Shown here piece after piece: positions 25,488 through 35,177 of a stretch of 41,546 nt of DNA. The stretch lies in NCBI GenBank assembly GCA_041584055.1, contig JBFHER010000003.1, forward strand, positions 1 to 41,546, in the 5' to 3' direction. Each line of letters starts with the position of its first letter. The first letter of the stretch is position 1. The notes below the pieces were generated by a model. That model made no database searches, had not been told where the DNA came from, and saw only the letters and a list, made by a program, of their open reading frames with translations. Both the position numbers and the translations under genes were made by a program. This DNA comes from JBFHER01 sp041584055 (GTDB lineage Bacteria > Bacteroidota > Bacteroidia > Bacteroidales > UBA5342).

Positions 25488-28391
25488 ATGAAAAGATCTC
25501 ATCTGCTATTTATATTGTTGCTTGTTTTGTTATTGGATGTTCCGGTGCATTCTCAAAATCAGAAATTTGGAATTCCTGAAATTAAAAATTTTAATCGACA
25601 GGAGTACGGTGGAGCAACACAAAATTGGAAAATCACTCAGGGCGAAAATGATCTGATGTACTTTGCCAATAATCAAGGTTTGCTTGAATACGATGGTGCC
25701 CATTGGTTGCGATATAATGATTTTGGGCAAAATCCAATTCGCTGTGTGAAATCAATAGGAGACAAGGTGTATTGTGGTGCAAATAAAGAGCACGGTTTCT
25801 ATAGTTATAATAAAACAAATCAGCTTTTTTATTCCTCACTTAGGTCTTCTGAAACAGATCGTTTTGGAGAGTTTTGGGAGATTTTGGACTGGAATAATTA
25901 TATTGTTTTTCATGCAGAAAAAGCGCTCTGTATGTACAAAGATGATAAGCTTGAGCGAATCATTGCTTCTGATTCCAGATTTATTTCTGTGTTTACCGTT
26001 AATGGTTTGTTGTTGGTTCAGGACGAAAAAGCCGGTTTGCTTGAAATTAGAGGGGAACAGGCTTTCCCAGTTCCCGGTGGTGACATAATCAAAGGGAAAA
26101 TTGTTAGTAGCATGCTTGGTATTTCTGAGAATGAGATTGTAATCGGAACCAAAACACATGGGTTATTTATTTGGAATATGCAGGATATTCAGAAATGGAA
26201 AACACCGGTAGATGCTTTGCTAATGAAGCTAAATGTGTTTTGCGGAATGACCTATGACAATGATTTTCTGGCTTTTGGAACCATTCTTGGAGGGATTGTT
26301 GTGACGGATAAACAGGGGCATATTGTGATGGCTTTGAATAAGGATAAAGGATTGAAAAATAACACGATACTAAGTCTTTTTACAGACAGGGAAGGAAATG
26401 TTTGGGGAGGTATGGACAACGGAATTGTAAAAGTTGCATTCAATTCGAATGTTTCATTTCTTCAGAGTTATTTCAACCTTGGAACAGGTTACGTTGTGAG
26501 TGAATTTAAAAACAATTTTTACTTCGGGACGAATCAGGGATTGTATAAAATCAGCAAGCCAGCGTTTAGTGATCCCTTGAAAACCCCGGATGACTTTTAT
26601 TTTATACCGGAGGCATCAGGTCAGGTATGGAGTTTGTTTGCGGATGATGACGGGATCTTATGTGGCCACGATAAAGGTATCATTCATGTAAATGGGAGCA
26701 ATGCAAAGCTGATCACGCCAATTGGAGTCAATGGTGCCTGGGTGTTTAAAAAGATTGAAGGAAGAAAAGATCTGCTTCTGGTTGGAACATATAACGGCCT
26801 GGTTGTGATTGAAAAAAAATCTGGAGGATGGGGGTTTCGTAACAAAGTTAAAGGATTCACAGAATCGTCCCGCTTTCTTGAATGGGATCAACAGGGAAAT
26901 CTATGGATGAGTCACGGAGATCTTGGGGCCTTTAGGATCAAACTGAAAGATGATTTTTCGCAAATTGAACATGTGGATACGTTTAGTCTTAGCGATTTCC
27001 CACAAAATGAAGGTGGTTCTCCGCTTATATTGACTAAGTTAGGTGGGGAGTGTTTCTTTTGTGGTGCCAAAGGGTTGTACAAAATTGAAGGTGCTCATCC
27101 GGGAAAAGACAATCGCTTTAGTGCATTTTTTGAGGAGGATAACTTTCCCAATCGACTGTTGGAGGATCGCTTTAAGAATATCTGGTACTTTTATCTGAAT
27201 ACAATGGGTGTCTTACGGTTTCAGGAAGATGGGACATTTAAGAAAGTGGAGTCACCTTTTATTACAATTGGGGACAAGCAACCCGGAAGCTTTGAAAATA
27301 TCTACCAAATGAACGAAGGCAATACGATTTTTGGGATAGAAGATGGCTTTGCTCATTATGTTGCCGGGAAAACATCGAATTTCAGTAAAACCTTTAAGGT
27401 CCATTTGCGATCGTTTAAAAGCATCAATGATTCAGTGGTGTATGCATTGAGTTATTTGCCCGAAACAAAACAATCAAATGACGTTTCTTTGGAATATGCC
27501 TTTGCGGATAATAGCTTCGAAGTGGTGTATTCAGCCAGTTATTTTGGAGAAGGGAGTATACAATATTCAACATTTTTATCAGGTTATGATGATGTGCCGG
27601 GTGCCTGGACAAGTTCCACTTCAAGGCAGTTGTTGAAAATACCAGAAGGGGAATATGAGTTGATTGTAAAAGCAAGAAATAGTTATGGCGTCGTTTCAAA
27701 ACCAATCTCATTTTCTTTCAAGGTGCATCCGCCAATACACAGATCGACCCTGGCAAAGGGCTTGTATATTTTATTGTTATTTCTCATCATATCCCTTTTG
27801 TATCGCATTATAAATAAACGAATCGACATGAACCGCCTGAGGGAAAGAGAAAAGCAGCAGGAACGTTATCGGAAACAGGAAGAACAGCTTAAGCGGGAAG
27901 CACTGGCTGCAGAGAAGGAAATGATTCGACTCAGGAATGACAAGCTAAGAAGCGACATTGCTTACAAAGAAAAAGAATTGGCAAATTCAACCATGAATAT
28001 CATTCAAAAGAATGAATTTCTGGTTCGTTTAAAAAATGTTCTGAAAGGATTTTTAGAGAGCAGGGACCGGGAAGAGCTGAAACGGAAAGTAAAGCAACTT
28101 TTAAAGGAAATTGATAAGGACATTGATAGTAAAAGCTATTGGGAAGTCTTCGAAGTTCATTTGGAACAAGTCCATTCTGAATTTTTAAAACGCTTGAGAG
28201 ATGTTCATCCGGAATTGTCATCAAAAGATCAAAAATTATGTGCCTACATTAAAATGGGGATGTCATCAAAAGAGATTGCCACATTAATGAACATTTCTAC
28301 CAGGGCCGTGGAAAATACCCGTTATTTCCTGAGGCAAAAGCTCAGTCTTGAAAAAGGACAAAACCTGGTTGCCTATATCGAAGGATTGTAA
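25488..28391 (+). CDS. Membrane-spanning propeller / Y_Y_Y / LuxR-type one-component regulator
   Basis: This 967-residue protein has an N-terminal signal/anchor. A large periplasmic beta-propeller follows (about 25-650, with two-component-regulator propeller repeats such as 'ILSLFTDREGNVWGGMDNGI'). Then come a Y_Y_Y domain (about 667-735), one transmembrane helix (about 755-778), a long charged coiled coil (about 780-900) and a C-terminal LuxR/GerE-type helix-turn-helix (about 908-965: 'LSSKDQKLCAYIKMGMSSKE', 'ISTRAVENTRYFLRQKL'). There is no histidine kinase or receiver domain. It would sense a ligand outside and contact DNA from the membrane, as SusR does. It follows the locus terminator and is the obvious candidate to bind the repeat arrays; that link is inference. 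Confidence 0.85.
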   Translation: MKRSHLLFILLLVLLLDVPVHSQNQKFGIPEIKNFNRQEYGGATQNWKITQGENDLMYFANNQGLLEYDGAHWLRYNDFGQNPIRCVKSIGDKVYCGANKEHGFYSYNKTNQLFYSSLRSSETDRFGEFWEILDWNNYIVFHAEKALCMYKDDKLERIIASDSRFISVFTVNGLLLVQDEKAGLLEIRGEQAFPVPGGDIIKGKIVSSMLGISENEIVIGTKTHGLFIWNMQDIQKWKTPVDALLMKLNVFCGMTYDNDFLAFGTILGGIVVTDKQGHIVMALNKDKGLKNNTILSLFTDREGNVWGGMDNGIVKVAFNSNVSFLQSYFNLGTGYVVSEFKNNFYFGTNQGLYKISKPAFSDPLKTPDDFYFIPEASGQVWSLFADDDGILCGHDKGIIHVNGSNAKLITPIGVNGAWVFKKIEGRKDLLLVGTYNGLVVIEKKSGGWGFRNKVKGFTESSRFLEWDQQGNLWMSHGDLGAFRIKLKDDFSQIEHVDTFSLSDFPQNEGGSPLILTKLGGECFFCGAKGLYKIEGAHPGKDNRFSAFFEEDNFPNRLLEDRFKNIWYFYLNTMGVLRFQEDGTFKKVESPFITIGDKQPGSFENIYQMNEGNTIFGIEDGFAHYVAGKTSNFSKTFKVHLRSFKSINDSVVYALSYLPETKQSNDVSLEYAFADNSFEVVYSASYFGEGSIQYSTFLSGYDDVPGAWTSSTSRQLLKIPEGEYELIVKARNSYGVVSKPISFSFKVHPPIHRSTLAKGLYILLLFLIISLLYRIINKRIDMNRLREREKQQERYRKQEEQLKREALAAEKEMIRLRNDKLRSDIAYKEKELANSTMNIIQKNEFLVRLKNVLKGFLESRDREELKRKVKQLLKEIDKDIDSKSYWEVFEVHLEQVHSEFLKRLRDVHPELSSKDQKLCAYIKMGMSSKEIATLMNISTRAVENTRYFLRQKLSLEKGQNLVAYIEGL

Positions 28392-28486
28392 ATGATTAAA
28401 TTAAAAAAAATGAGCCAGAGACTTGATTTTCAGTCTCATTGTGTTAATAGATTTAAAATGGAAGGCATTATTCCCGCTTGTCAGTC

Positions 28487-28514
28487 TTGCTTTCAAATAT
28501 TTCCATTAAATTTG
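28487..28514 (+). promoter_or_regulatory. Probable secA promoter
   Basis: The -7 box TAAATTTG (28507-28514) fits TAnnTTTG, with TTG 17 bp upstream (28487-28489), slightly short for the usual spacing. The transcription start would be near 28521, about 25 nt before the ATG. Confidence 0.45.
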
Positions 28515-28546
28515 CGGCTTAATGTTTTTTAAGCAATTTAGACCTC

Positions 28547-31500
28547 ATGGCAATAAATAATATTTTATCAAAAATTTTTGGGAACAAAGCTGATCGGGAT
28601 AGCAAGGAAACGCAACCAATGGTTGATGCAATCAAAGCCGCCTATCCATCGATTCAAAAGTTGACTAACAACGAATTACGCAACAAGACCCATGAATTAA
28701 AACAGCGACTGGCTGATGCTACAAAGGAAGAAACTAGCAGAATTGCCGAATTAAAGAAGCAGATCGAGGATGATGCGGTAGGATTCAACGACCGTGAGAA
28801 AATTTACGATGAGATCGACAAAATTGAGAAGGTTATTCTCGAGAAAGAAGCAATTACCCTTGATGAAATTCTTCCTGAAGCATTCTCAGTTGTTAAAGAA
28901 ACAGCTGCCCGATTTACAGCAAACGATACAATCGAAGTGGATGCGACCGATTTTGACCGTGATTTGGCAGCCAGTCATGATTTTGTTGAAATCGATGGAG
29001 AGAAGGCAATTTGGAGCAGCTCCTGGGTTGCAGGTGGAAATGAGATAAGTTGGGACATGGTGCATTACGACTGTCAGTTGTTTGGTGGTGTTGTTCTGCA
29101 TAAAGGAAAGATTGCTGAGATGGCAACTGGTGAGGGTAAAACGCTTGTTGCTACTTTGCCGGTTTTCCTGAATGCCCTCACAGGAAGAGGGGTGCACATT
29201 GTAACCGTTAACGATTACCTGGCAAAACGTGACTCCGAATGGATGGGCCCGATTTATCAGTTTCACGGTCTTTCGGTGGACTGTATCGATAAGCATGATC
29301 CGAACTCGGATAGCAGGCGTAAAGCTTATAAAGCGGATATTACATTTGGGACCAACAATGAATTCGGGTTTGATTACCTGCGTGATAATATGGCTTTCAA
29401 TGCTTCAGAACTTGTGCAGCGAAAACATCATTATTCCATCGTGGATGAGGTCGACTCTGTATTGATTGATGATGCCCGTACGCCTTTGATTATCTCCGGA
29501 CCTGTGCCAAAAGCCAACGACCAGCAATTTGCAGAACTGAGGCCACGTGTACAAAAGTTGGTGACAATGCAGCGTCAGATGGTGACACAGTTGTTGACCG
29601 AAGCAAAAACCAAGTTAAAATCAGAAGATAGTAAAGTCCGCGATGAGGGCAACCTTTTGTTGTTAAGGGCATTCAAAGGATATCCAAAATACAAGCCACT
29701 CAATAAGTTTCTGAGTGAAGGAAGTGTGAAAGCACAGTTGCTTAAAACAGAAAACTTCTACATGCAGGAAAATATGAAAAACATGCATGTGGTAACCGAT
29801 CCTCTGTATTTTGTGATTGATGAAAAAATAAATTCCGTTGATTTAACAGACAAAGGGATTGATACCATTACCGGTGCGGGGGATGATCCTGATTTCTTCG
29901 TCCTCCCAAACATTGGGGACAACATCGCAGAAATTGAAAAAAGCAATCTTTCGGATGAAGAAAAAGTGCTTCGAAAAGATGAGATGCTTCAGGATTATGC
30001 CATAAAATCAGAGCGTGTCCATACGGTGAATCAGCTTCTGAAAGCTTATTCCATGTTTGAGAAAGATGATCAATATGTTGTAATCGATAATAAGGTAAAG
30101 ATTGTTGATGAGCAGACAGGACGTATCATGGAAGGGCGCCGCTATTCCGACGGATTGCATCAGGCAATTGAAGCGAAAGAAAATGTAAAAGTTGAGGCTG
30201 CCACGCAAACAATGGCAACCATTACCTTGCAGAACTACTTTCGAATGTATCACAAGCTTGCGGGGATGACAGGTACCGCAGAAACAGAAGCTGGTGAATT
30301 GTGGGACATCTATAAACTTGATGTGGTGGTGATCCCAACAAACAGGCCGATTGTGCGCGACGACCGAGAAGATAAGGTGTATCGTACGGTACGTGAAAAA
30401 TACAATGCTGTAATTGATGAGATCGTTGATCTGGTCAACAATAAGCGACCAGTGCTGGTTGGAACAACGTCAGTTGAAATATCTGAAGTGCTCAGTCGAA
30501 TGCTGCAGTTAAAGGGCATTAAACACAACGTCTTGAATGCGAAGCTGCATCAACGTGAAGCGGATGTGGTTGCCACTGCAGGTGTTGCCGGTAATGTGAC
30601 CATTGCCACAAACATGGCAGGTCGTGGTACTGACATTAAGCTTTCGAAAGAGGTGAAAGAGGCTGGAGGTTTGGCCATCATAGGTACGGAACGGCATGAA
30701 TCACGGCGTGTTGACCGTCAGTTAAGAGGTCGTGCCGGTCGTCAGGGGGATCCGGGTTCATCACAGTTTTATGTGTCATTGCAGGATAACCTGATGCGTT
30801 TGTTTGCATCCGACCGGGTGGCTGGATTGATGGGGCGCCTTGGCCTGGAAGAAGGAGAAGTGATCCAGCATTCCATGATTACAAAATCAATAGAGAGAGC
30901 GCAGAAAAAAGTGGAGGAAAATAACTTTGGTATTCGTAAGCGTTTGCTTGAATATGATGATGTTATGAATTCTCAGCGGGAGGTGATCTACACCAAACGG
31001 AAACACGCTTTGCTTGGCGAGCGCATGGGGGTTGAAATTGCAAATATGCTTTACGACTCAGCCGAAAGCATTGTAAATGAATACCATGAGCTGGGCGATT
31101 ATGAGGGATTGAAACTGGAACTGTTTAGGGTGCTTGCTGTTGAGCCACCTTACGATGAGGCAGAATTTTCAAACAGTAAAGCAGCAGATCTGCAGGAAAA
31201 AACATACGAGAAGGTGCTGTTCACCTATGGACGTAAAGTGGAACGCATCGCGCAAACAGCACATCCTGTTATTAAAAATGTTTACGAGACAAAGGCTCAG
31301 AGTTACGAAAATATTCTGGTTCCCATTACCGATGGAAAAAGGGTGTTTCAGGTAAATACAAATCTTGAAAAAGCATATAACACAGAATCAAAAGAAATTG
31401 CACGCTCATTTGAGAAAACAATCCTGCTCTATATCATTGATGAATCATGGAAAGAACACCTGAGAGAATTGGATGATTTACGACAGTCGGTTCAAAATGC

Positions 31501-31846
31501 CAGTTACGAACAGAAGGATCCCTTGTTGATCTATAAGTTCGAATCCTTCAATCTGTTTAAAACTATGATTGATGTGATCAATAAGAAGGTTGTAACTGCC
31601 TTGATGCGCGCGCAGATTCCAACACGGGATCCGAACGAGGTGAAAGAAGCCGTGGAGCGCAAAAGCGATTATAGCAAATACAATACCCGAAAAGATGAAA
31701 CCGGCGGAGCACTATCCGGTGGAGGAGGCGAACAGCAAAAACCAAAGGCACAACCGGTTCGTGTCGAAAAGAAGGTGGGAAGGAATGATCCTTGTCCTTG
31801 TGGAAGTGGAAAGAAATTTAAACAGTGTCACGGTAGAGAGGAGTAA
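28547..31846 (+). CDS. secA: Preprotein translocase ATPase SecA
   Basis: This 1099-residue protein is SecA, the motor that pushes unfolded proteins through SecYEG. Visible features are the Walker A motif ATGEGKT with Lys198, 'VNDYLAKRD', the Walker B-like 'SIVDEVDSVLIDDARTPLII', 'TNMAGRGTDIKL', 'RQLRGRAGRQGDPG' and the C-terminal zinc-binding tail 'CPCGSGKKFKQCHG'. It is longer than the ~900 residues of E. coli SecA. The extra residues are mainly in the N-terminal 150 and between about 320 and 420, as is usual in Bacteroidota. The lgt gene follows 5 nt later and is probably co-transcribed. Confidence 0.98.
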   Translation: MAINNILSKIFGNKADRDSKETQPMVDAIKAAYPSIQKLTNNELRNKTHELKQRLADATKEETSRIAELKKQIEDDAVGFNDREKIYDEIDKIEKVILEKEAITLDEILPEAFSVVKETAARFTANDTIEVDATDFDRDLAASHDFVEIDGEKAIWSSSWVAGGNEISWDMVHYDCQLFGGVVLHKGKIAEMATGEGKTLVATLPVFLNALTGRGVHIVTVNDYLAKRDSEWMGPIYQFHGLSVDCIDKHDPNSDSRRKAYKADITFGTNNEFGFDYLRDNMAFNASELVQRKHHYSIVDEVDSVLIDDARTPLIISGPVPKANDQQFAELRPRVQKLVTMQRQMVTQLLTEAKTKLKSEDSKVRDEGNLLLLRAFKGYPKYKPLNKFLSEGSVKAQLLKTENFYMQENMKNMHVVTDPLYFVIDEKINSVDLTDKGIDTITGAGDDPDFFVLPNIGDNIAEIEKSNLSDEEKVLRKDEMLQDYAIKSERVHTVNQLLKAYSMFEKDDQYVVIDNKVKIVDEQTGRIMEGRRYSDGLHQAIEAKENVKVEAATQTMATITLQNYFRMYHKLAGMTGTAETEAGELWDIYKLDVVVIPTNRPIVRDDREDKVYRTVREKYNAVIDEIVDLVNNKRPVLVGTTSVEISEVLSRMLQLKGIKHNVLNAKLHQREADVVATAGVAGNVTIATNMAGRGTDIKLSKEVKEAGGLAIIGTERHESRRVDRQLRGRAGRQGDPGSSQFYVSLQDNLMRLFASDRVAGLMGRLGLEEGEVIQHSMITKSIERAQKKVEENNFGIRKRLLEYDDVMNSQREVIYTKRKHALLGERMGVEIANMLYDSAESIVNEYHELGDYEGLKLELFRVLAVEPPYDEAEFSNSKAADLQEKTYEKVLFTYGRKVERIAQTAHPVIKNVYETKAQSYENILVPITDGKRVFQVNTNLEKAYNTESKEIARSFEKTILLYIIDESWKEHLRELDDLRQSVQNASYEQKDPLLIYKFESFNLFKTMIDVINKKVVTALMRAQIPTRDPNEVKEAVERKSDYSKYNTRKDETGGALSGGGGEQQKPKAQPVRVEKKVGRNDPCPCGSGKKFKQCHGREE

Positions 31847-31851
31847 GTACC

Positions 31852-32952
31852 ATGTTTGGAATGATAGTCTGGAATGTAGATCCTGAAATATTCTCCATCG
31901 GGTCAAGAGAAATTCGCTACTATGGCTTGTTGTTTGCCCTTGGTTTTTACCTTGGCTATAAAATCTTTCAGCGCATCGTTAAAAAAGAAAAGCTGGAAGA
32001 ATCTCTGCTTGATAAGCTCTTGATGTACGTGATGATCGGAACGGTTGTTGGGGCCAGATTAGGACATTGCCTTTTTTATGAACCAGCCTATTATTTAAGT
32101 AATCCAATTGCGATACTTAAAGTATATGAAGGAGGATTGGCAAGTCATGGTGGTGCCATTGGTATTTTAATCGCCATTTATTTTTTTTCAAAGAAGGTAT
32201 CCAAACGAAGTATGTTATGGTCGCTGGATCGCTTGTTAATCACTGTCGCTCTTGCCGGTGCATTGATTCGTTCCGGGAACCTAATGAACAGTGAGATTTA
32301 TGGTGAACCAACCAATTCTGAATACGGCTTTGTTTATGCACAGGATACCCGTTTAAGTCGCACCTTAAAAGCAAATTTTTCGCAGCTTAAAAGCATTGAA
32401 TCGGTCAAATACGTATCAGAACAGGGAGAATCTCCTGATGGTGGCCGTTCCTGGCCTTTGGATGTTGTTGTCACGTTTAAGCGGCATATCCAGCAGGAAA
32501 ATGATGCATTGTCCATCCTTAACTATCAACTAAAGCCCTGGCTGGCCCTTTCTGAAAAGGAAGATGGAAGCATCTCAAATATTTATGCAAATCCGGATGA
32601 TGGGGTTGAAGTTAAAATTGATAAGGGAAGAATGGTGGGCGTTATTAAGGCATGGGGCATTCCTAAACACCCCACACACATTTATGAAGCACTCGTATAC
32701 CTGCTTGGTTTTCTGGTGCTCATGTGGATGTATTGGAAAAAAGATGCCGCCAATCGCGAAGGACTTTTAACAGGTGTTTTTCTTGAATTTGTATTTCTCT
32801 CACGCTTCTTAATTGAATTTATCAAGGAGAATCAGGTTGGGTTTGAAAGTGGGATGCAACTAAATATGGGGCAGTGGCTCAGTATCCCGTTTATTCTGGG
32901 TGGTGTTTTCTTAATTGTGAGAGCATCACGCAAGACACCCAAAGCGTTGTGA
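31852..32952 (+). CDS. lgt: Prolipoprotein diacylglyceryl transferase
   Basis: This 366-residue multi-pass membrane enzyme attaches diacylglycerol to the lipobox cysteine of prolipoproteins. Signatures are 'REIRYYGLLFALGF' near the start, 'GARLGHCLFYEP' (Gly67-His72 region), 'GGLASHGGAIG' with His99, and 'RSGNLMNSEIYGEPT', the essential Arg/Asn region. A segment of roughly 80 residues (about 165-255), poor in hydrophobic stretches, lies before 'HPTHIYEALVYL'. It makes the protein longer than E. coli Lgt (291 residues), as in other Bacteroidota. Its 5-nt spacing from secA suggests one operon for export and lipoprotein maturation. Confidence 0.96.
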   Translation: MFGMIVWNVDPEIFSIGSREIRYYGLLFALGFYLGYKIFQRIVKKEKLEESLLDKLLMYVMIGTVVGARLGHCLFYEPAYYLSNPIAILKVYEGGLASHGGAIGILIAIYFFSKKVSKRSMLWSLDRLLITVALAGALIRSGNLMNSEIYGEPTNSEYGFVYAQDTRLSRTLKANFSQLKSIESVKYVSEQGESPDGGRSWPLDVVVTFKRHIQQENDALSILNYQLKPWLALSEKEDGSISNIYANPDDGVEVKIDKGRMVGVIKAWGIPKHPTHIYEALVYLLGFLVLMWMYWKKDAANREGLLTGVFLEFVFLSRFLIEFIKENQVGFESGMQLNMGQWLSIPFILGGVFLIVRASRKTPKAL

Positions 32953-32998
32953 AAAGAAAGCACCCTTATTCGGCTGACTTAGAATTAAAAATAGTTCT

Positions 32999-34078
32999 TC
33001 AACTGTTTTTAATTGCAGCCTCTCCTGCCAAAAATATTTTTTGTGTGGGATAAGCAAATTCAATCCCTTCTTTATTGAATGTTTCCAGGATTTGCATGTT
33101 GAGGTTTTCATTAAATGCTATGAAATCCCAATAATTCGGTGGAAAATACCAGTACAAAAATCGAATGTTTAATGAATCCGAATTAAAGGCATTGAAATGG
33201 ACTCTTGGAGGAAAATCTTCGCGCATTCCTTCATGGTTGTTTAGCAATTCTTTAATAATATCAACTGCTCTTTTTACCATCTCCGGTTTTGTCTCGTAAG
33301 TAATGGTTATATCCGTCAGCTGACGAATGTATTCGCGTTTACCAATGTTTTGTATGGTTCTGTTGGCAAGCTCTCCATTAGGAATAGAAACCAAATGCCC
33401 TTCTAAAGTTCTGATTCGGGATGACCTCATACCCACCGATTCGATGGGGCCGTCATGACCATCAACAACAATACGGTCTCCCACCTTAAACGGTTTATCA
33501 CCCGCCAAAACAAATGACCCGATGAAGTGCTTAATCGTGTCTTGTGCAGCCAGAGCAATGGCAAGACCCCCAATGCCAAGTCCGGCAATAATTGAAGTTA
33601 AGGGCTTGTCAGTAAATATTTGTATCAGCTGAATAATTACCAGGCCAACAATTACAATTCTTAAGGTACTTCGGAGGGCGGGTATCAGCATTTTTCCCAT
33701 GTCGGATTCTGCCTTGTTAATGATTTGTGCATACCCGGCCATTGGGATGTCAACCAGATTATAAGAGAAATAACCTATCGCAAAAGCAAAGAGCACCTTT
33801 GTAACCACCAATAAGGTTTCAAGAACTGATTCCGAAAAATTAAAATAGTGTATGCCCACTTGAAAAGTAATGGCAATGGTGAAAAGCACAAGCGAGCGTA
33901 ATACCGCGTCAATAAACGTGGATAAAATGTTATTTTCCTGAGTTTGTCTTTTCTTTAGGCTTAGCGCAACTGCGGACGCAATTACCTTGACAATGAGGGA
34001 TAAAACAATAATTGCCAAAATAAGGAAAAGTAATTTTTGCCAGTCGCCTTTATCAATATAATTTATTAAACTTTCCAT
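32999..34078 (-). CDS. MscS-family mechanosensitive ion channel
   Basis: This 359-residue protein has an N-terminal membrane segment (about 15-40), further helices (about 60-85, 95-115 and 140-165) and the MscS pore helix. The pore helix is rich in Gly/Ala ('IIAGLGIGGLAIALAAQDTI'). The beta domain follows: 'FKVGDRIVVDGHDGPIESVG', 'LVSIPNGELANRTIQN'. The C-terminal domain is mixed alpha/beta. MscS channels open under membrane tension and release solutes on osmotic downshock. It is convergent with lgt and stands alone. Confidence 0.93.
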   Translation of the reverse strand: MESLINYIDKGDWQKLLFLILAIIVLSLIVKVIASAVALSLKKRQTQENNILSTFIDAVLRSLVLFTIAITFQVGIHYFNFSESVLETLLVVTKVLFAFAIGYFSYNLVDIPMAGYAQIINKAESDMGKMLIPALRSTLRIVIVGLVIIQLIQIFTDKPLTSIIAGLGIGGLAIALAAQDTIKHFIGSFVLAGDKPFKVGDRIVVDGHDGPIESVGMRSSRIRTLEGHLVSIPNGELANRTIQNIGKREYIRQLTDITITYETKPEMVKRAVDIIKELLNNHEGMREDFPPRVHFNAFNSDSLNIRFLYWYFPPNYWDFIAFNENLNMQILETFNKEGIEFAYPTQKIFLAGEAAIKNS

Positions 34079-34221
34079 GTCTTACCTTTTTTAATGTTTT
34101 CTTGATACAATGAGTTGGTTATGTCTGGCTTAACTGTGATTGAGCCTGTGCGGGAAGTGTTGGATTCAGGTTAGGCATGCAAAGCATACTACCTATCTAA
34201 CACAATCAACCCTTGCTATGT

Positions 34222-34926
34222 TCATCGGCCAAGTACAAAAATTGTGGGCCGTTTATGTATATCGGGGATTTGATTCTTCCACTGGGCTGCGGTTTTTGTT
34301 TGAATGAATTCGGTATCCAGGGTGATGTCTGCAGCCACGCAGATCTTTGTGTTTGGATGACAGACATTTACCATGTCCTGAAGCAATTTTACGTTGCGAT
34401 AGGGTGCTTCAATGAATACCTGTGATTGATCTTCCTGTAATACAAGTTTTTCCAGTAAACGCAATCGCCGTGCACGTTCCGGTGGTTTTATGGGGAGGTA
34501 CCCAACAAATGCAAAATTCTGTCCGTTCATCCCTGATGCCATCATGGCCATCAAAATGGATGATGGGCCTACCAAGGGAATCACCCGGATGTTTTTCTGA
34601 TGTGCCACAGCCACGATGTCAGCTCCCGGATCTGCTACACCAGGACATCCTGCATCAGATAACAAACCAACATTTGTTCCCTTTTCAAGATTTCGGGTAA
34701 AAGCACCTATTTCTGTAAGTTTTGTGTGCTCATTTAATAGATGAAATGTTAAAGTCTCAATGTCAATTGATTGATCCACTTTTTTAAGGAACCGTCTGGC
34801 CGAACGCAAATCCTCAACAATAAACTCTTTGAGGGATAATATAACGTTTTTGTTATGGGCAGGTAAAACCTGTTCGATGCTCGTTTCGCCCAGTAATGTG
34901 GGGATCAAGTATAAAGTGCCACGCAT
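34222..34926 (-). CDS. RsmI-family SAM-dependent methyltransferase (short Bacteroidota form)
   Basis: The 234-residue protein begins MRGTLYLIPTLLGE and carries the tetrapyrrole-methylase-type fold used by RsmI. Signatures are 'GLLSDAGCPGVADPGADIV', 'VIPLVGPSSILMAMMASGM', 'FAFVGYLPIKPPER' and 'QVFIEAPYRNVKLL'. RsmI methylates the ribose of C1402 in 16S rRNA; this shorter relative may do the same or act on another target. The frame extends upstream to 35031, but a promoter (34937-34969) lies inside that extension and family members begin at this Met, so 34926 is preferred. It is divergent from ileS. Confidence 0.85.
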   Translation of the reverse strand: MRGTLYLIPTLLGETSIEQVLPAHNKNVILSLKEFIVEDLRSARRFLKKVDQSIDIETLTFHLLNEHTKLTEIGAFTRNLEKGTNVGLLSDAGCPGVADPGADIVAVAHQKNIRVIPLVGPSSILMAMMASGMNGQNFAFVGYLPIKPPERARRLRLLEKLVLQEDQSQVFIEAPYRNVKLLQDMVNVCHPNTKICVAADITLDTEFIQTKTAAQWKNQIPDIHKRPTIFVLGR

Positions 34927-34936
34927 GTTTTTGTCA

Positions 34937-34969
34937 CAAAGATAACAATTCGCACCTATTATGTTCAAA
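34937..34969 (-). promoter_or_regulatory. Promoter of the RsmI-family gene, nearly leaderless
   Basis: On the minus strand TTTG (34969-34966) is followed after 21 bp by TATCTTTG (34944-34937), a full -33/-7 pair. The predicted start of transcription is only about 4-5 nt before the ATG at 34926, so the mRNA would be almost leaderless. This also excludes upstream start codons. Confidence 0.6.
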
Positions 34970-35112
34970 AGTCCAACGGAATCACAGCTTTTGATGGCAT
35001 TGGATGCTGAAACGGTTTGCTGCGCCTGCAAACATGGGTGATGAAATTGCGAAGATGCTGAAATTCAGTGATATAATGCGGCCCGAATTAAACAATTTTG
35101 ACACTTAAGTCC

Positions 35113-35143
35113 TTTGTGTACTATCAGTTTTTTTTTAACTTCG
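35113..35143 (+). promoter_or_regulatory. ileS promoter
   Basis: TTTG (35113-35116), a 19-bp spacer, then TAACTTCG (35136-35143), which is one base off TAnnTTTG. Transcription would start near 35150, giving a leader of about 28 nt. Confidence 0.55.
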
Positions 35144-35177
35144 CACACTTAATTTTTTCACGACTTTTTAGTGCACA

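Noticed and set aside
28411..28440. Possible terminator hairpin (GAGACT / AGTCTC) after the regulator gene
   Set aside because: The stem is only 6 bp with an 8-nt loop and no T run on the + strand; too weak to list.
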